A DNA stretch of 9,185 nt from a bacterium (GCA_024278345.1 JAJRTK010000176.1:1-9185), one strand, 5' to 3'. Numbered from the stretch's first letter, positions 1-7,402 are shown. Numbers and translations: made by a program. Notes: generated by a model not told the origin, from the letters alone.

Positions 1-557
1 ACCTGGCTCTGGGCTTCCCCACGGTAGAGGCCGGGGCCGAGGAGCGCTATGGCTTGGAGGTCCTATCCACCCTGCTCGGGGGCGGGGTGAGCTCCCGGCT
101 GTTCCAGCGGGTGCGGGAGGAGCGGGGCCTGGTGTACACCGTACTGACAAGCACCGCCTACTACACCGATGCCGGGGCGCTGCTTGTATACGCAGCCACC
201 GAGGAACGGCGGCTGCCGGAGGTGCTGGAGCTGGTGTGGGGGGAACTCCGCCACATGGCCTCCACCCCCCCGGCCCCGGCTGAGGTGGCCCGCGCCGTCG
301 ACCGACTGCGGGGGAGTTTTCTGCTGGGGCTGGAGGACCCGGCCGGGCGCATGTTCCGGCTGGGGACCAACGCCGCCCTGGGCCGGGAGATCTTGCCCAT
401 CCCCGAGGTGGAGCGGCGGCTGCGGGCGGTGACCCCGGAGGAGGTGCAGGGGCTGGCGCGGCGTTTCCTGCGGGAGGAGCGGGCGGTCCTGGCCCTGGTG
501 GGCCCGTCGGGGGAGCGGCTGCGGAAGCTGGCCCGCGCTCAGGTGGAGGTGGCCTAA
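1..557 (+). CDS. M16-family zinc metallopeptidase, C-terminal part (5' end outside window)
   Basis: The frame is open from base 3 with no start, so the gene enters from the left, and about 184 residues are visible. The protein matches the second (C-terminal) domain of M16 (pitrilysin/insulinase) peptidases. A glycine-rich stretch LLGGGVSSRLFQRVRE is followed by EERGLVYTV (about bases 78-147), the place where the family has its conserved R...Y substrate-binding pair. A helical half ends in a LALVGP strand, as is usual. The zinc-binding HxxEH motif belongs to the N-terminal domain and is not in view, so catalytic competence cannot be judged. Single-chain M16B enzymes of about 400-430 residues process small proteins or peptides. 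The stop codon abuts the GTG of coaD, which suggests co-transcription. Row 481-540 is about 82% GC, the richest I counted. The family call is strong and the substrate is unknown. Confidence 0.87.
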   Translation, partial: LALGFPTVEAGAEERYGLEVLSTLLGGGVSSRLFQRVREERGLVYTVLTSTAYYTDAGALLVYAATEERRLPEVLELVWGELRHMASTPPAPAEVARAVDRLRGSFLLGLEDPAGRMFRLGTNAALGREILPIPEVERRLRAVTPEEVQGLARRFLREERAVLALVGPSGERLRKLARAQVEVA

Positions 558-1043
558 GTGAAGGCGCTTTACCCAGGGAGTTTCGATCCCATCACCAATG
601 GGCACCTGGACGTGCTCCAGCGGGCCCGCAAGGTGTTCGACCAGCTAACGGTGGCGGTGGTGGAGAACCCCCGCAAGGCCCCGCTGTTCTCTGCGGAGGA
701 GCGGCGGCGGCTGGTGGAGGAGTCGCTAAAGGAGGTGGGGATAGAGGATGTCCCGGTGATTACCTATTCCGGCCTCCTCATCGAATGTGCCAAGCGGCTG
801 GGGGTGGTGGCGATCGTTAGGGGCCTTAGGGCGACCTCCGATTTCGACTACGAGTTCCAGATGGCGCTTATGAACCGGGATCTGGATTCCGACATCGAGA
901 CGGTGTTCTTCATGACCGCGGGGGAGTACTCGTTCCTCTCCTCCTCCATCGTGAAGGAGGTGAAGCGCTATGGGGGGGACGTATCCAAGTTCGTGCCCCG
1001 CTGCGTGGAACGCGCCCTGGAGGAGAAGTTCAAGCAGAAGTAG
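558..1043 (+). CDS. coaD: Phosphopantetheine adenylyltransferase (CoaD)
   Basis: This enzyme transfers AMP from ATP to 4'-phosphopantetheine to give dephospho-CoA, the penultimate step of coenzyme A synthesis in the cytoplasm. The 161-residue length is standard for bacterial CoaD. Family motifs are intact: [10 protein letters not shown] at residues 7-16 holds the TxGH nucleotide-binding histidine (H16), RGLR is at 88-91 with DYE at 97-99, and [11 protein letters not shown] at 125-135 is the ISSS-type ATP-binding motif. The GTG start at 558 is chosen because [11 protein letters not shown] is the usual N-terminus. A GGAGGTGG sequence at 544-551, inside the end of the preceding gene, supplies the ribosome binding site. 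The start directly follows the TAA of the M16 gene, so the two are probably one transcription unit. No clear terminator follows. Nothing in the protein is unusual. Confidence 0.97.
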   Translation: MKALYPGSFDPITNGHLDVLQRARKVFDQLTVAVVENPRKAPLFSAEERRRLVEESLKEVGIEDVPVITYSGLLIECAKRLGVVAIVRGLRATSDFDYEFQMALMNRDLDSDIETVFFMTAGEYSFLSSSIVKEVKRYGGDVSKFVPRCVERALEEKFKQK

Positions 1044-1124
1044 CCGAATTTCGACTAGCGGGAGTAAATGCACCCTGGGTTAATCCTTGTCCGCCATCCC
1101 CCCTCTGATGTAAGCTAATCGCTG

Positions 1125-3803
1125 ATGAATGAGGCCGATACCCGGGCGAACTTGGTAGAGCCCAAGCTCAGGGCTGCTGGCTGGACCGACAATCAAGTTA
1201 CCCGGGAGTTTTTCTACCACCGCGATCACGTGTACGCCCCGGGCCGCGTGATCCTGGTGGGAGAAAGAATACGCAGGGGAGAGCCGCGGAGAGTGGATTA
1301 TCTCCTCCGGCTCACGGATGGATTCGAGATCGCGGTCATCGAAGTCAAGGCCGACCATTTCCCTCCCGACACCGGCCTGGAAAAGGCCAAGGCCTACGCT
1401 CAGGATCTGGGCTTGGCGTTCGCCTACTCCACTAACGGCCATGAGTTCGTGGAATTCGACTTCTTTACAAACACGTCCCGCGTCTTGGACCACTTCCCTA
1501 CCCCCAAGGAACTGTGGCACCGCTGGCGTCAAAACACCGGGCTAGATCGGGAAGTAGCCGCCTGGCGGGAGAAGCGGAGGGCTTACCTCTCCAAGCTTGG
1601 GGCGGAGCGAGAGGAAAACCCACTTCTTTACAGCTACTGTCCGGAAAGGTTGTGTGGAAAAATCCCGTTCTATTTCCAGGAAGTGGCTATCCGGGAGGTC
1701 ATCAAACGGCTCATGCGGGGCCAGCGGCGGGTGCTTCTGGCCATGGCCACTGGGACAGGAAAGACATTCGTGGCCTTTCAAATCGTGTGGAAGCTCATCA
1801 AGTCGGGCTGGCTCAAGCGGCGCCACCCGGCCCGTCCGGCGCGGGTCCTGTTCCTTGCCGATCGGATCGTGCTCCGCGACCAGGCCTACAACACGTTCTC
1901 CCCGTTCTCCGACGGGATGAGCGACCCCAGGTGGAAAATTGAGGGCCATCCGGTCAATCTGAACCGCGACATATATTTCGGCATTTACCAAACACTATGG
2001 AGCCCAGACAGGGAAGGCGTGCGGCTGTTCGAACACTTCCCGCCAGATTTCTTCGACCTTGTGATCATCGACGAGTGCCACCGCTCCGGATTTGGCACCT
2101 GGCGCGAGATACTGGATCACTTCGAAAGCGCCATCCACCTGGGAATGACGGCCACTCCGAAACGTGATGACAACATCGATACTTACGCCTATTTCTGCTC
2201 CGAGGAACCCGAGGTGTACATCGATCCAGAACACCCGGAGAGGGGGAGCCAGCGTCTTCCCGCCTACCAATACAGCCTGGGGCGCGGCATAGAGGATGGG
2301 TTCCTAGCCACCTACAAGGTGCACCGGGTACATACCGACATCGACAGAACCGGGCTTCAGCTGGAAGACGCCATCGAGCAGGGGGCTGAGGTTTTCATCC
2401 CCGAGGAAGTGGAACCCCGGGAGAAATACACCACACCCCAGTTCGAACGGGAGATCACCCTTCCGGATCGAACGGAAGCCATGGTGAAGCACTTAGCCAA
2501 GCTCCTGCGTCGGTACGGCCCCCTGGAAAAGACCATGGTGTTCTGCGTGGACATAGAACATGCTCGACTGGTGGCGCGGCTTCTCCAGGATGAGCTAGGC
2601 TCAGAACTGGGGGTCCCTGACTACGCAGTGCCCATAGTCTCGGAGGAGGGGGAACAAGGGCGGCGGGCGCTCGAGCGGTTCCAACAGTCCGATAGCAAAA
2701 CCCCTGTGGTTGCCACCACCGCCGAGCTCCTCTCCACCGGGGTGGACGTGCCTTCCTGTCGGAACATCGTGTTCATGAAGACCCTCTCGTCTCCGGTGCT
2801 GTTCAAACAGATCGTGGGACGAGGGAGCCGGATCGACAAGGCTACCAGCAAGTTCTGGTTTCGCATCATCGATTTCACCGGGGCCACCCGCCTGTTCGAC
2901 GAGTGGGATCGGCCTGTTGGACCACAGCGGGAACAGCCCCAGAAGGGAACGGCGATCCTCACTGGACACGTGGTCCATGTCCACACCGGCGAGCCCATCG
3001 TGGGCGCCTCGGTAAGTGTGCGCACAAGCCCTAACACCCAGCAAGGCCCCATCCGTACTGATGAACAGGGGGCATTCTCGTTTGCCGGCCTGCCGGCGGG
3101 CACAGTAACCCTAATCACCGGCGCCCCCGGGTTCGTGCGTCGGGAGCTACGTGTCGCCACCCTGGAGGGAGAGCCGGTAGCTGTGGAAGTGCCCTTGAAA
3201 CCGGCCCGCAAGCATAAACCGAAGATCCGTGTTCAAGGCTTGGAGGTGACCATCGCCGACGAGGCCATCTTCATCGTGGAATCCACGGGTAAGCAGCTCA
3301 CGCTGAGCGAGTACCGGGATTACGTTCGGGGAACCGTGTTGCGGGCGGCGCCCACTATGAAATCTCTACGGGATATCTGGGTGAACCCCCGCCGGCGACG
3401 GGACTTCTTGGAAGATCTCAAACGGGCCGACGTCCACCCCGAAGTCCTCGCCGAGGTGATGGAACGCCCGGATGCGGATGCATTCGATCTTCTCTGCCAC
3501 CTGGCCTTCGGGGCGCCGCTTCGAAGCCGGGACGAGCGGGCCACCGCTTTCCGCAACCGGGAACAGGCGTTCATCCGGCGGCACGGCGAGAGGGCCCGTC
3601 AGACCATCCTGGAGCTCTTGGAGAAGTACCGTGTGGCCGGTATCGAGGAGCTTCGTCCGGATGTATTCAGTGTATCGCCGTTCCGGGAGTGGGGTGGGGC
3701 GTATCGGATCCAAGAGTGGTTCGGGGGCGTGGAGGCGCTGGGTAAAGTGTTGGTGGAGATGCAAGAGCGGATATACCCTGAGGCCGAGGTGGTGGCTGTA
3801 TGA
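1125..3803 (+). CDS. hsdR: Type I restriction enzyme R subunit (EcoEI/type IB-like), with an inserted carboxypeptidase-regulatory-like domain
   Basis: This is the 892-residue motor and nuclease subunit of a type I restriction enzyme. It uses ATP to translocate DNA and cuts far from the recognition site. An N-terminal PD-(D/E)xK nuclease is marked by D58 and E73-V-K75, followed by AKAYAQDLG. The SF2 motor shows Walker A ATGTGKT (208-214), Walker B DECH (316-319), motif III TATP (342-345), motif V STGVDVP, and motif VI Q562-IVGRGSR569. Residues about 706-885 match the EcoEI_R_C domain. Between motor and C-terminus, about 610-693, lies TGHVV...TGEPIVGASVSV...TDEQGAFSFAGLPAG, a pattern typical of the carboxypeptidase regulatory-like beta-sandwich and not usual in HsdR. 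It accounts for the length beyond the roughly 800 residues I expect. The ATG at 1125 has no good Shine-Dalgarno; a poor TTGTCC...TAAGCT pair (1087-1116) could give a nearly leaderless mRNA. The stop overlaps hsdM by ATGA. Confidence 0.95.
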   Translation: MNEADTRANLVEPKLRAAGWTDNQVTREFFYHRDHVYAPGRVILVGERIRRGEPRRVDYLLRLTDGFEIAVIEVKADHFPPDTGLEKAKAYAQDLGLAFAYSTNGHEFVEFDFFTNTSRVLDHFPTPKELWHRWRQNTGLDREVAAWREKRRAYLSKLGAEREENPLLYSYCPERLCGKIPFYFQEVAIREVIKRLMRGQRRVLLAMATGTGKTFVAFQIVWKLIKSGWLKRRHPARPARVLFLADRIVLRDQAYNTFSPFSDGMSDPRWKIEGHPVNLNRDIYFGIYQTLWSPDREGVRLFEHFPPDFFDLVIIDECHRSGFGTWREILDHFESAIHLGMTATPKRDDNIDTYAYFCSEEPEVYIDPEHPERGSQRLPAYQYSLGRGIEDGFLATYKVHRVHTDIDRTGLQLEDAIEQGAEVFIPEEVEPREKYTTPQFEREITLPDRTEAMVKHLAKLLRRYGPLEKTMVFCVDIEHARLVARLLQDELGSELGVPDYAVPIVSEEGEQGRRALERFQQSDSKTPVVATTAELLSTGVDVPSCRNIVFMKTLSSPVLFKQIVGRGSRIDKATSKFWFRIIDFTGATRLFDEWDRPVGPQREQPQKGTAILTGHVVHVHTGEPIVGASVSVRTSPNTQQGPIRTDEQGAFSFAGLPAGTVTLITGAPGFVRRELRVATLEGEPVAVEVPLKPARKHKPKIRVQGLEVTIADEAIFIVESTGKQLTLSEYRDYVRGTVLRAAPTMKSLRDIWVNPRRRRDFLEDLKRADVHPEVLAEVMERPDADAFDLLCHLAFGAPLRSRDERATAFRNREQAFIRRHGERARQTILELLEKYRVAGIEELRPDVFSVSPFREWGGAYRIQEWFGGVEALGKVLVEMQERIYPEAEVVAV

Positions 3804-5305
3804 ACGGGCCACAGACGCGGGAGACGCTGGCGAACGAGATCTGGCGTGCGTGTGACATCCTCCGCCGCGACAACAACTGCGGCGGCATCATGGAGTACAT
3901 CGAACACTTGGCGTGGCTCCTGTTCCTCCGGTTTCTAGACGCCCAAGAGGAGGAGTGGGAAACCCAAGCGAAACTCGCCGGACGGCCCTACCAGCCCATC
4001 ATCGAGGAGGAATACCGCTGGCGCAACTGGGCAGCCAAAGACTGGCCCGCCGAGGATCTCCTGTCCTTCGTGCACGGACGACTGATCCCCTACCTGCAAC
4101 GCCTGGGGGGTGATCCCCTGCGCGACACCATCTCCAGCGTGTTCTCCGAGCGCAACGTGATCGTCTGCGCCTCCGGCTACAACCTGAAGGACGTCATTGG
4201 GATCATCAATGGGATCGACTTCCACTCCCAGGACGACATCTTCACCGTGTCCCAGGTGTACGAGGAACTCCTCCGGCGCCTGGGGAGCGAGAACCGCCTG
4301 GCCGGCGAGTTCTACACCCCGCGCCCGGTGATCCGGTTCATCGTAGACCTGGTCGATCCCAAGATAGGGGAGACCGTGTACGACCCGGCCTGTGGCACCT
4401 GTGGCTTCCTCGCCCAGGCGTACCTCCACATGCGGCGGAGCGAGCGGACCATCGAGGACCACAAAACCCTGCAAGAGCGAACCTTCTTCGGCCAGGAGAA
4501 GAAGCCCATCCCCGCTCTCCTGGGGCTGATGAACCTGGTGCTCCACGGCGTGACCGCCCCCCGCATCGTGCGCAAGAACACGCTTGAGGAGAACATCCGG
4601 GCGGTTTCGGACTGGTACGACGTCGTCATGACCAATCCCCCGTTCGGGGGCACCGAGGGCCGCCACATCCAGCAGAACTTCCCCATAAAATCCCAGGCCA
4701 CGGAGCTCCTGTTCCTGCAGCACATCATGAAGAAGCTCAAGCCCCGGGACGGCGCCCGCTGTGGAATGGTTGTACCCGAGGGGACCCTGTTTCGCGGCGG
4801 CGCCTTCGCGGACGTAAAGCGGGATCTGCTGGAGGAGTTCAACCTGCACACCATCGTGAGCCTGCCGCCCGGGACCTTCGCCCCCTATTCCGATGTGAAG
4901 ACCGCCCTCCTCTTCTTCGAGCGGCCAGGGCCGACGAAGGAGATCTGGTATTACGAGCTTCCACTCCCCGAGGGGCTGAAGAAGTTCAGCAAGGGAAACC
5001 CGATCCAAGACGAGCACTTCGCCGAGGCGCGAAAGCTCTGGCAGGCCTGGGACGCCTACCGCAAGGGGGAAGGCCCGCGCGAGGCCTGCCTCTCGGAGCA
5101 CTCCTGGATCGTGTCGGCAGAGGAGATCAAGCAGAGGGGCTATGACCTCACCGCCCGCAACCCCAACCGCCCCGAGGGGGAGACCTTGCCCTCCCCGGCC
5201 GAGATCGTGGCCGGGCTCCTGGAGGTGGAGCGGGAGATCCTCAGCATCGTGGAGGAACTGAGCGAACTCCTGAACAACGGCGAAACCGGAGGGAGCGAAA
5301 CATGA
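3800..5305 (+). CDS. hsdM: Type I restriction-modification system M subunit (N6-adenine DNA methyltransferase)
   Basis: This 501-residue subunit binds S-adenosylmethionine and methylates adenine within the site read by HsdS; M2S is the methylase and R2M2S the restriction complex. The helical N-terminal HsdM_N region (about 8-160, with IEHLAWLLFLRFLD) leads to the connector GEFYTPRPVIRFIVDLVDP. The methyltransferase core has motif I DPACGTCGFL (195-204) and motif IV NPPF (279-282), the N6-adenine signature. Motif I carries cysteine (C201) where the usual form is DPACGxGGFL; I believe this occurs in related subunits and do not take it as inactivation. The ATG at 3800 overlaps the hsdR stop (ATGA), with GAGGT at 3786-3790 as a plausible ribosome binding site. 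The 3' end overlaps hsdS by ATGA. Sampled GC is about 72%, matching the chromosomal background rather than the hsdS recognition domains. Confidence 0.96.
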   Translation: MNGPQTRETLANEIWRACDILRRDNNCGGIMEYIEHLAWLLFLRFLDAQEEEWETQAKLAGRPYQPIIEEEYRWRNWAAKDWPAEDLLSFVHGRLIPYLQRLGGDPLRDTISSVFSERNVIVCASGYNLKDVIGIINGIDFHSQDDIFTVSQVYEELLRRLGSENRLAGEFYTPRPVIRFIVDLVDPKIGETVYDPACGTCGFLAQAYLHMRRSERTIEDHKTLQERTFFGQEKKPIPALLGLMNLVLHGVTAPRIVRKNTLEENIRAVSDWYDVVMTNPPFGGTEGRHIQQNFPIKSQATELLFLQHIMKKLKPRDGARCGMVVPEGTLFRGGAFADVKRDLLEEFNLHTIVSLPPGTFAPYSDVKTALLFFERPGPTKEIWYYELPLPEGLKKFSKGNPIQDEHFAEARKLWQAWDAYRKGEGPREACLSEHSWIVSAEEIKQRGYDLTARNPNRPEGETLPSPAEIVAGLLEVEREILSIVEELSELLNNGETGGSET

Positions 5306-6543
5306 CCGATGGCCCCTACAAGCTGCCCCCCGGCTGGCGCTGGGTGAGGTTGGAGGAGGTCGTAGGTCATCAGCGTCGTTCGATCGATCCGCGCCGCTTC
5401 CCCGACGAGCTCTTCTTACTTTACAGCATACCAAGTTATGACAAAGGAAGGACTCCAGAAAGAGTGCCCGGGAAGCAAATAGGGAGCAGCAAGCTTTTGG
5501 TTGAAAGAGGCCAATGTCTTTTCTCCAAGCTAAACCCCCGGATACCTCGAGCTTGGGTTGTGCACGAAGCAAGTCCTTACCGGCAAATTGCCTCCACTGA
5601 GTTCATGCCGCTGAAGCCACGCGAGGGCATTTTGGACCTTGACTATTTGGGTAAGATCTTGCTTTCCAAAACATTTCTCGAACAAGTTCGAATCGATGTG
5701 ACAGGAGCTACGGGGAGCCGCCAAAGGCTTAAACCTGATATAGTCCTTGCCGCGCTTATTCCCCTCCCGCCTCTGGAGGAACAGCGGCGCATTGTGGCGC
5801 GGATCGAAGAGTTGATGGAGCGGGTGCGGGAGGCGCGGCGCCTGCGGGAAGAGGCCAAAAAGGACGCCGACCGCCTGATGCAAGCCGCCCTCGCCGAGGT
5901 CTTCCCCAGGCCCGGCGACCCCCTCCCCCCCGGCTGGAAGTGGGTGAAGTTGGAGGAGGTGTGTGAGCATAAATCTGGGATTTGGGGTCCAGAAGCTGAA
6001 GCACCAACAGACGGTTTCCCAATTGTGCGTTCAACGGAAATTGCGGGCCACCGGCTTGACCCCCAAAGCGCTTCTATACGCTCCGTGCCTACTGATAAAG
6101 CTCAGCGTTATGCCTTACAGTCTGGCGATGTTTTGGTAAACAAATCCAGTGGGAGTCCTCATCTTGTTGGATGGCCTGCGATATTTGAGGATCCCGGTGA
6201 TGGCCGGACGTACCTATTTTCCAACTTCATGTTACGACTTCGTGTTGATAAAAGCAGAATAGATCCTTGGTTTATGCTCTACTATCTGCATAGCCCAATA
6301 GCGCGAGCCAATTATTTGGGAGCCCAAGATACCACGTCTGGACTTCGCAATCTTCGAGTACGAGACTTTATAGCACAACCAATTCCCCTCCCGCCCCTTC
6401 CCGAACAACGCCACATCGTGGCTTATTTGGACCAAGTCCAAGCCCAGGTGACCGTGCTCAAGAAGGCCCAGGAATCCACCGAAGCCGAACTCTACCGCCT
6501 GGAACAGTCAATTTTGGATAAGGCTTTCCGAGGTGAGTTATGA
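5302..6543 (+). CDS. hsdS: Type I restriction-modification system S (specificity) subunit
   Basis: HsdS reads the two halves of a bipartite DNA site and tethers HsdM and HsdR. The 413 residues show the classic circular arrangement. A PPGWRWVRLEEV box (9-20) opens target-recognition domain 1 (to about 150), which ends in IPLPPLEEQRRIVARIEEL. A charged, probably coiled-coil spacer (about 165-200) ends in LMQAALAEVF. PPGWKWVKLEEV (209-220) opens recognition domain 2 (to about 358), which ends in IPLPPLPEQRHIVAYLDQV. A second helical spacer ends in SILDKAFRGEL. Both halves are intact, so specificity should be bipartite; the site cannot be predicted by eye. The ATG at 5302 overlaps hsdM and has a strong GGAGGGAG at 5288-5295. 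Recognition domains are AT-richer (rows 5461 and 6241 about 50% and 38% GC) than the central spacer (row 5821 about 73%), a sign of domain exchange. Confidence 0.95.
   Translation: MTDGPYKLPPGWRWVRLEEVVGHQRRSIDPRRFPDELFLLYSIPSYDKGRTPERVPGKQIGSSKLLVERGQCLFSKLNPRIPRAWVVHEASPYRQIASTEFMPLKPREGILDLDYLGKILLSKTFLEQVRIDVTGATGSRQRLKPDIVLAALIPLPPLEEQRRIVARIEELMERVREARRLREEAKKDADRLMQAALAEVFPRPGDPLPPGWKWVKLEEVCEHKSGIWGPEAEAPTDGFPIVRSTEIAGHRLDPQSASIRSVPTDKAQRYALQSGDVLVNKSSGSPHLVGWPAIFEDPGDGRTYLFSNFMLRLRVDKSRIDPWFMLYYLHSPIARANYLGAQDTTSGLRNLRVRDFIAQPIPLPPLPEQRHIVAYLDQVQAQVTVLKKAQESTEAELYRLEQSILDKAFRGEL
5326..5360 (+). repeat. hsdS internal direct repeat A, copy 1 (start of recognition domain 1)
   Basis: This 35-base segment encodes PPGWRWVRLEEV. 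It matches copy 2 at 5926-5960 at 31 of 35 positions by eye, exactly 600 bases downstream and in the same reading frame. Each copy introduces a target-recognition domain, so the pair can serve as homology for recombination between hsdS halves or alleles. Confidence 0.85.
5758..5798 (+). repeat. hsdS internal direct repeat B, copy 1 (end of recognition domain 1)
   Basis: This 41-base block begins ATTCCCCTCCCGCC and encodes the IPLPPLEEQRRIVA box. It aligns with 6382-6422 at about 32 of 41 positions at a 624-base offset. Together with repeat A it encloses the variable domain with nearly identical borders in each half. Confidence 0.75.
5926..5960 (+). repeat. hsdS internal direct repeat A, copy 2 (start of recognition domain 2)
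   Basis: This is the second copy of the 35-base block, encoding PPGWKWVKLEEV. It differs from copy 1 at four positions. GC content falls sharply just downstream, where recognition domain 2 begins. Confidence 0.85.
6382..6422 (+). repeat. hsdS internal direct repeat B, copy 2 (end of recognition domain 2)
   Basis: This is the second copy of the IPLPPLPEQRHIVA box. The first 14 bases are identical to copy 1 and similarity is looser afterwards. It closes recognition domain 2 before the C-terminal helical spacer. Confidence 0.75.
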
Positions 6544-7295
6544 AAGTCCATTCTTCTGGTCACCAAAGTCTTCTGGAGCAACCTGGAGAATGTCGCGATG
6601 TGGATTACAAAGCAGCTATTGCTTTCGACGCCAACGCTGACTTTGATGCCCAATTAGTCAGGCACATCTTAGGGATGGCGAATGCGGGTGGAGGTTTGAT
6701 CGTCATTGGGTACAAAGAGGTGTCACCGAAAAGTCCTTCTCGTTCCGCCAGACCAAAGGCCCGTTTACTACGCCCTGATCCTAAAATGAGCGAAGAGGTG
6801 GCTGGCTCATATGATCCAACACGATTAGCCCAAAAAGTCCAACATTTTCTCGTGAAGGGACAAAGAGTGGATTTAGGTGTAAAGCAAGTAAAGTACCAAG
6901 GGAAACGCTTCCGCTCTGCTAAAGGCAAAATTTTCCCGATCATAGAAGTATCTCCCTGCGGTGCTGTCCCTTTGGTATGTCGGCATGATTATAAAAGTCG
7001 TAACGGAAAGAAGATTTTGCGATCAGGAGCCATTTATTTACGGACCGGTGGAGCACAAACGATTTGTGTGGCTACATTGCATCAGGAGGCGTCACTAGAT
7101 GATTTACATAGGCTTGTTAGCGTGTGCGCTCGGCATCATATAAAAGCGTATGGTCGGGTTTATGCTCAAGGGCTTGCTGAGGAAACTGAATCGCGCATCG
7201 CAGAGTCACTGCCAAGTTTAGAGGATTTGGAAGCAATGATTGATGACAGGGTTTCTGAAGAAATCGAAGACCTTTACCCTGGCGGTTGGGATTAA
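6540..7295 (+). CDS. AlbA_2 (Schlafen-like) domain protein, accessory gene of the hsd operon
   Basis: This 251-residue protein starts on an ATGA overlap with hsdS and has GAGGTGAG at 6530-6537, so it is translationally coupled to the restriction genes. Residues about 13-185 resemble the AlbA_2 domain shared with COG2865-type regulators and the Schlafen core. An acidic start (E13, then DVDYK at 20-24) precedes MANAGGGLIVIGYKE (46-60), the ANxxGGxLxIG signature. Later come IFPIIEVSPCG and AIYLRTGG, as in the domain's last strands. The tail (about 190-251) is acidic and helical and I do not recognise it; no HATPase domain follows, unlike many COG2865 proteins. Proteins of this group have been treated as nucleic-acid binding or as RNA-cleaving (Schlafen). 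The role here is unknown: regulator, restriction accessory or nuclease effector are all possible. Sampled GC is 38-50%, well below its neighbours, suggesting separate acquisition. Real gene: very likely. Domain: likely. Confidence 0.82.
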   Translation: MKVHSSGHQSLLEQPGECRDVDYKAAIAFDANADFDAQLVRHILGMANAGGGLIVIGYKEVSPKSPSRSARPKARLLRPDPKMSEEVAGSYDPTRLAQKVQHFLVKGQRVDLGVKQVKYQGKRFRSAKGKIFPIIEVSPCGAVPLVCRHDYKSRNGKKILRSGAIYLRTGGAQTICVATLHQEASLDDLHRLVSVCARHHIKAYGRVYAQGLAEETESRIAESLPSLEDLEAMIDDRVSEEIEDLYPGGWD

Positions 7296-7391
7296 GGTGG
7301 ACGTAAAAATCGTGTGGGATCCGCCTTCCAAGGATGCAACGTGAATTCGGCACCTTTAGCTGCCTCCCGGCAAGATCCAGCTCCGTTGTGT

Positions 7392-7402
7392 CCTACTTGA
7401 CA
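7392..7402 (+). repeat. Inverted repeat, left arm, containing a perfect TTGACA
   Basis: CCTACTTGACA pairs exactly, as reverse complement, with 7448-7458. AbiEi antitoxins of known systems bind inverted repeats upstream of their own gene to repress it, so this arm is a candidate operator. The last six bases are a consensus -35 hexamer, so a bound repressor would block RNA polymerase. Confidence 0.6.

Noticed and set aside
63-605. A 180-codon minus-strand frame over the M16 and coaD genes.
   Set aside because: It spans two well-supported genes on the other strand and has low-complexity P/Q/H composition.
3935-5572. A 545-codon open frame on the minus strand across hsdM and the start of hsdS.
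   Set aside because: It is antisense to a clearly conserved hsdM. Its product is rich in G, L, P and H without recognisable motifs, as expected for a high-GC shadow frame.
5326-6422. hsdS repeats as a CRISPR or tandem repeat array, or as an invertible switch.
   Set aside because: There are only two copies of each block, they encode the conserved HsdS boxes, and they are direct rather than inverted.
7296-7391. A small RNA or tRNA gene in the spacer.
   Set aside because: No cloverleaf, TTC-type arm or strong hairpin is seen before the terminator, only short chance stems.
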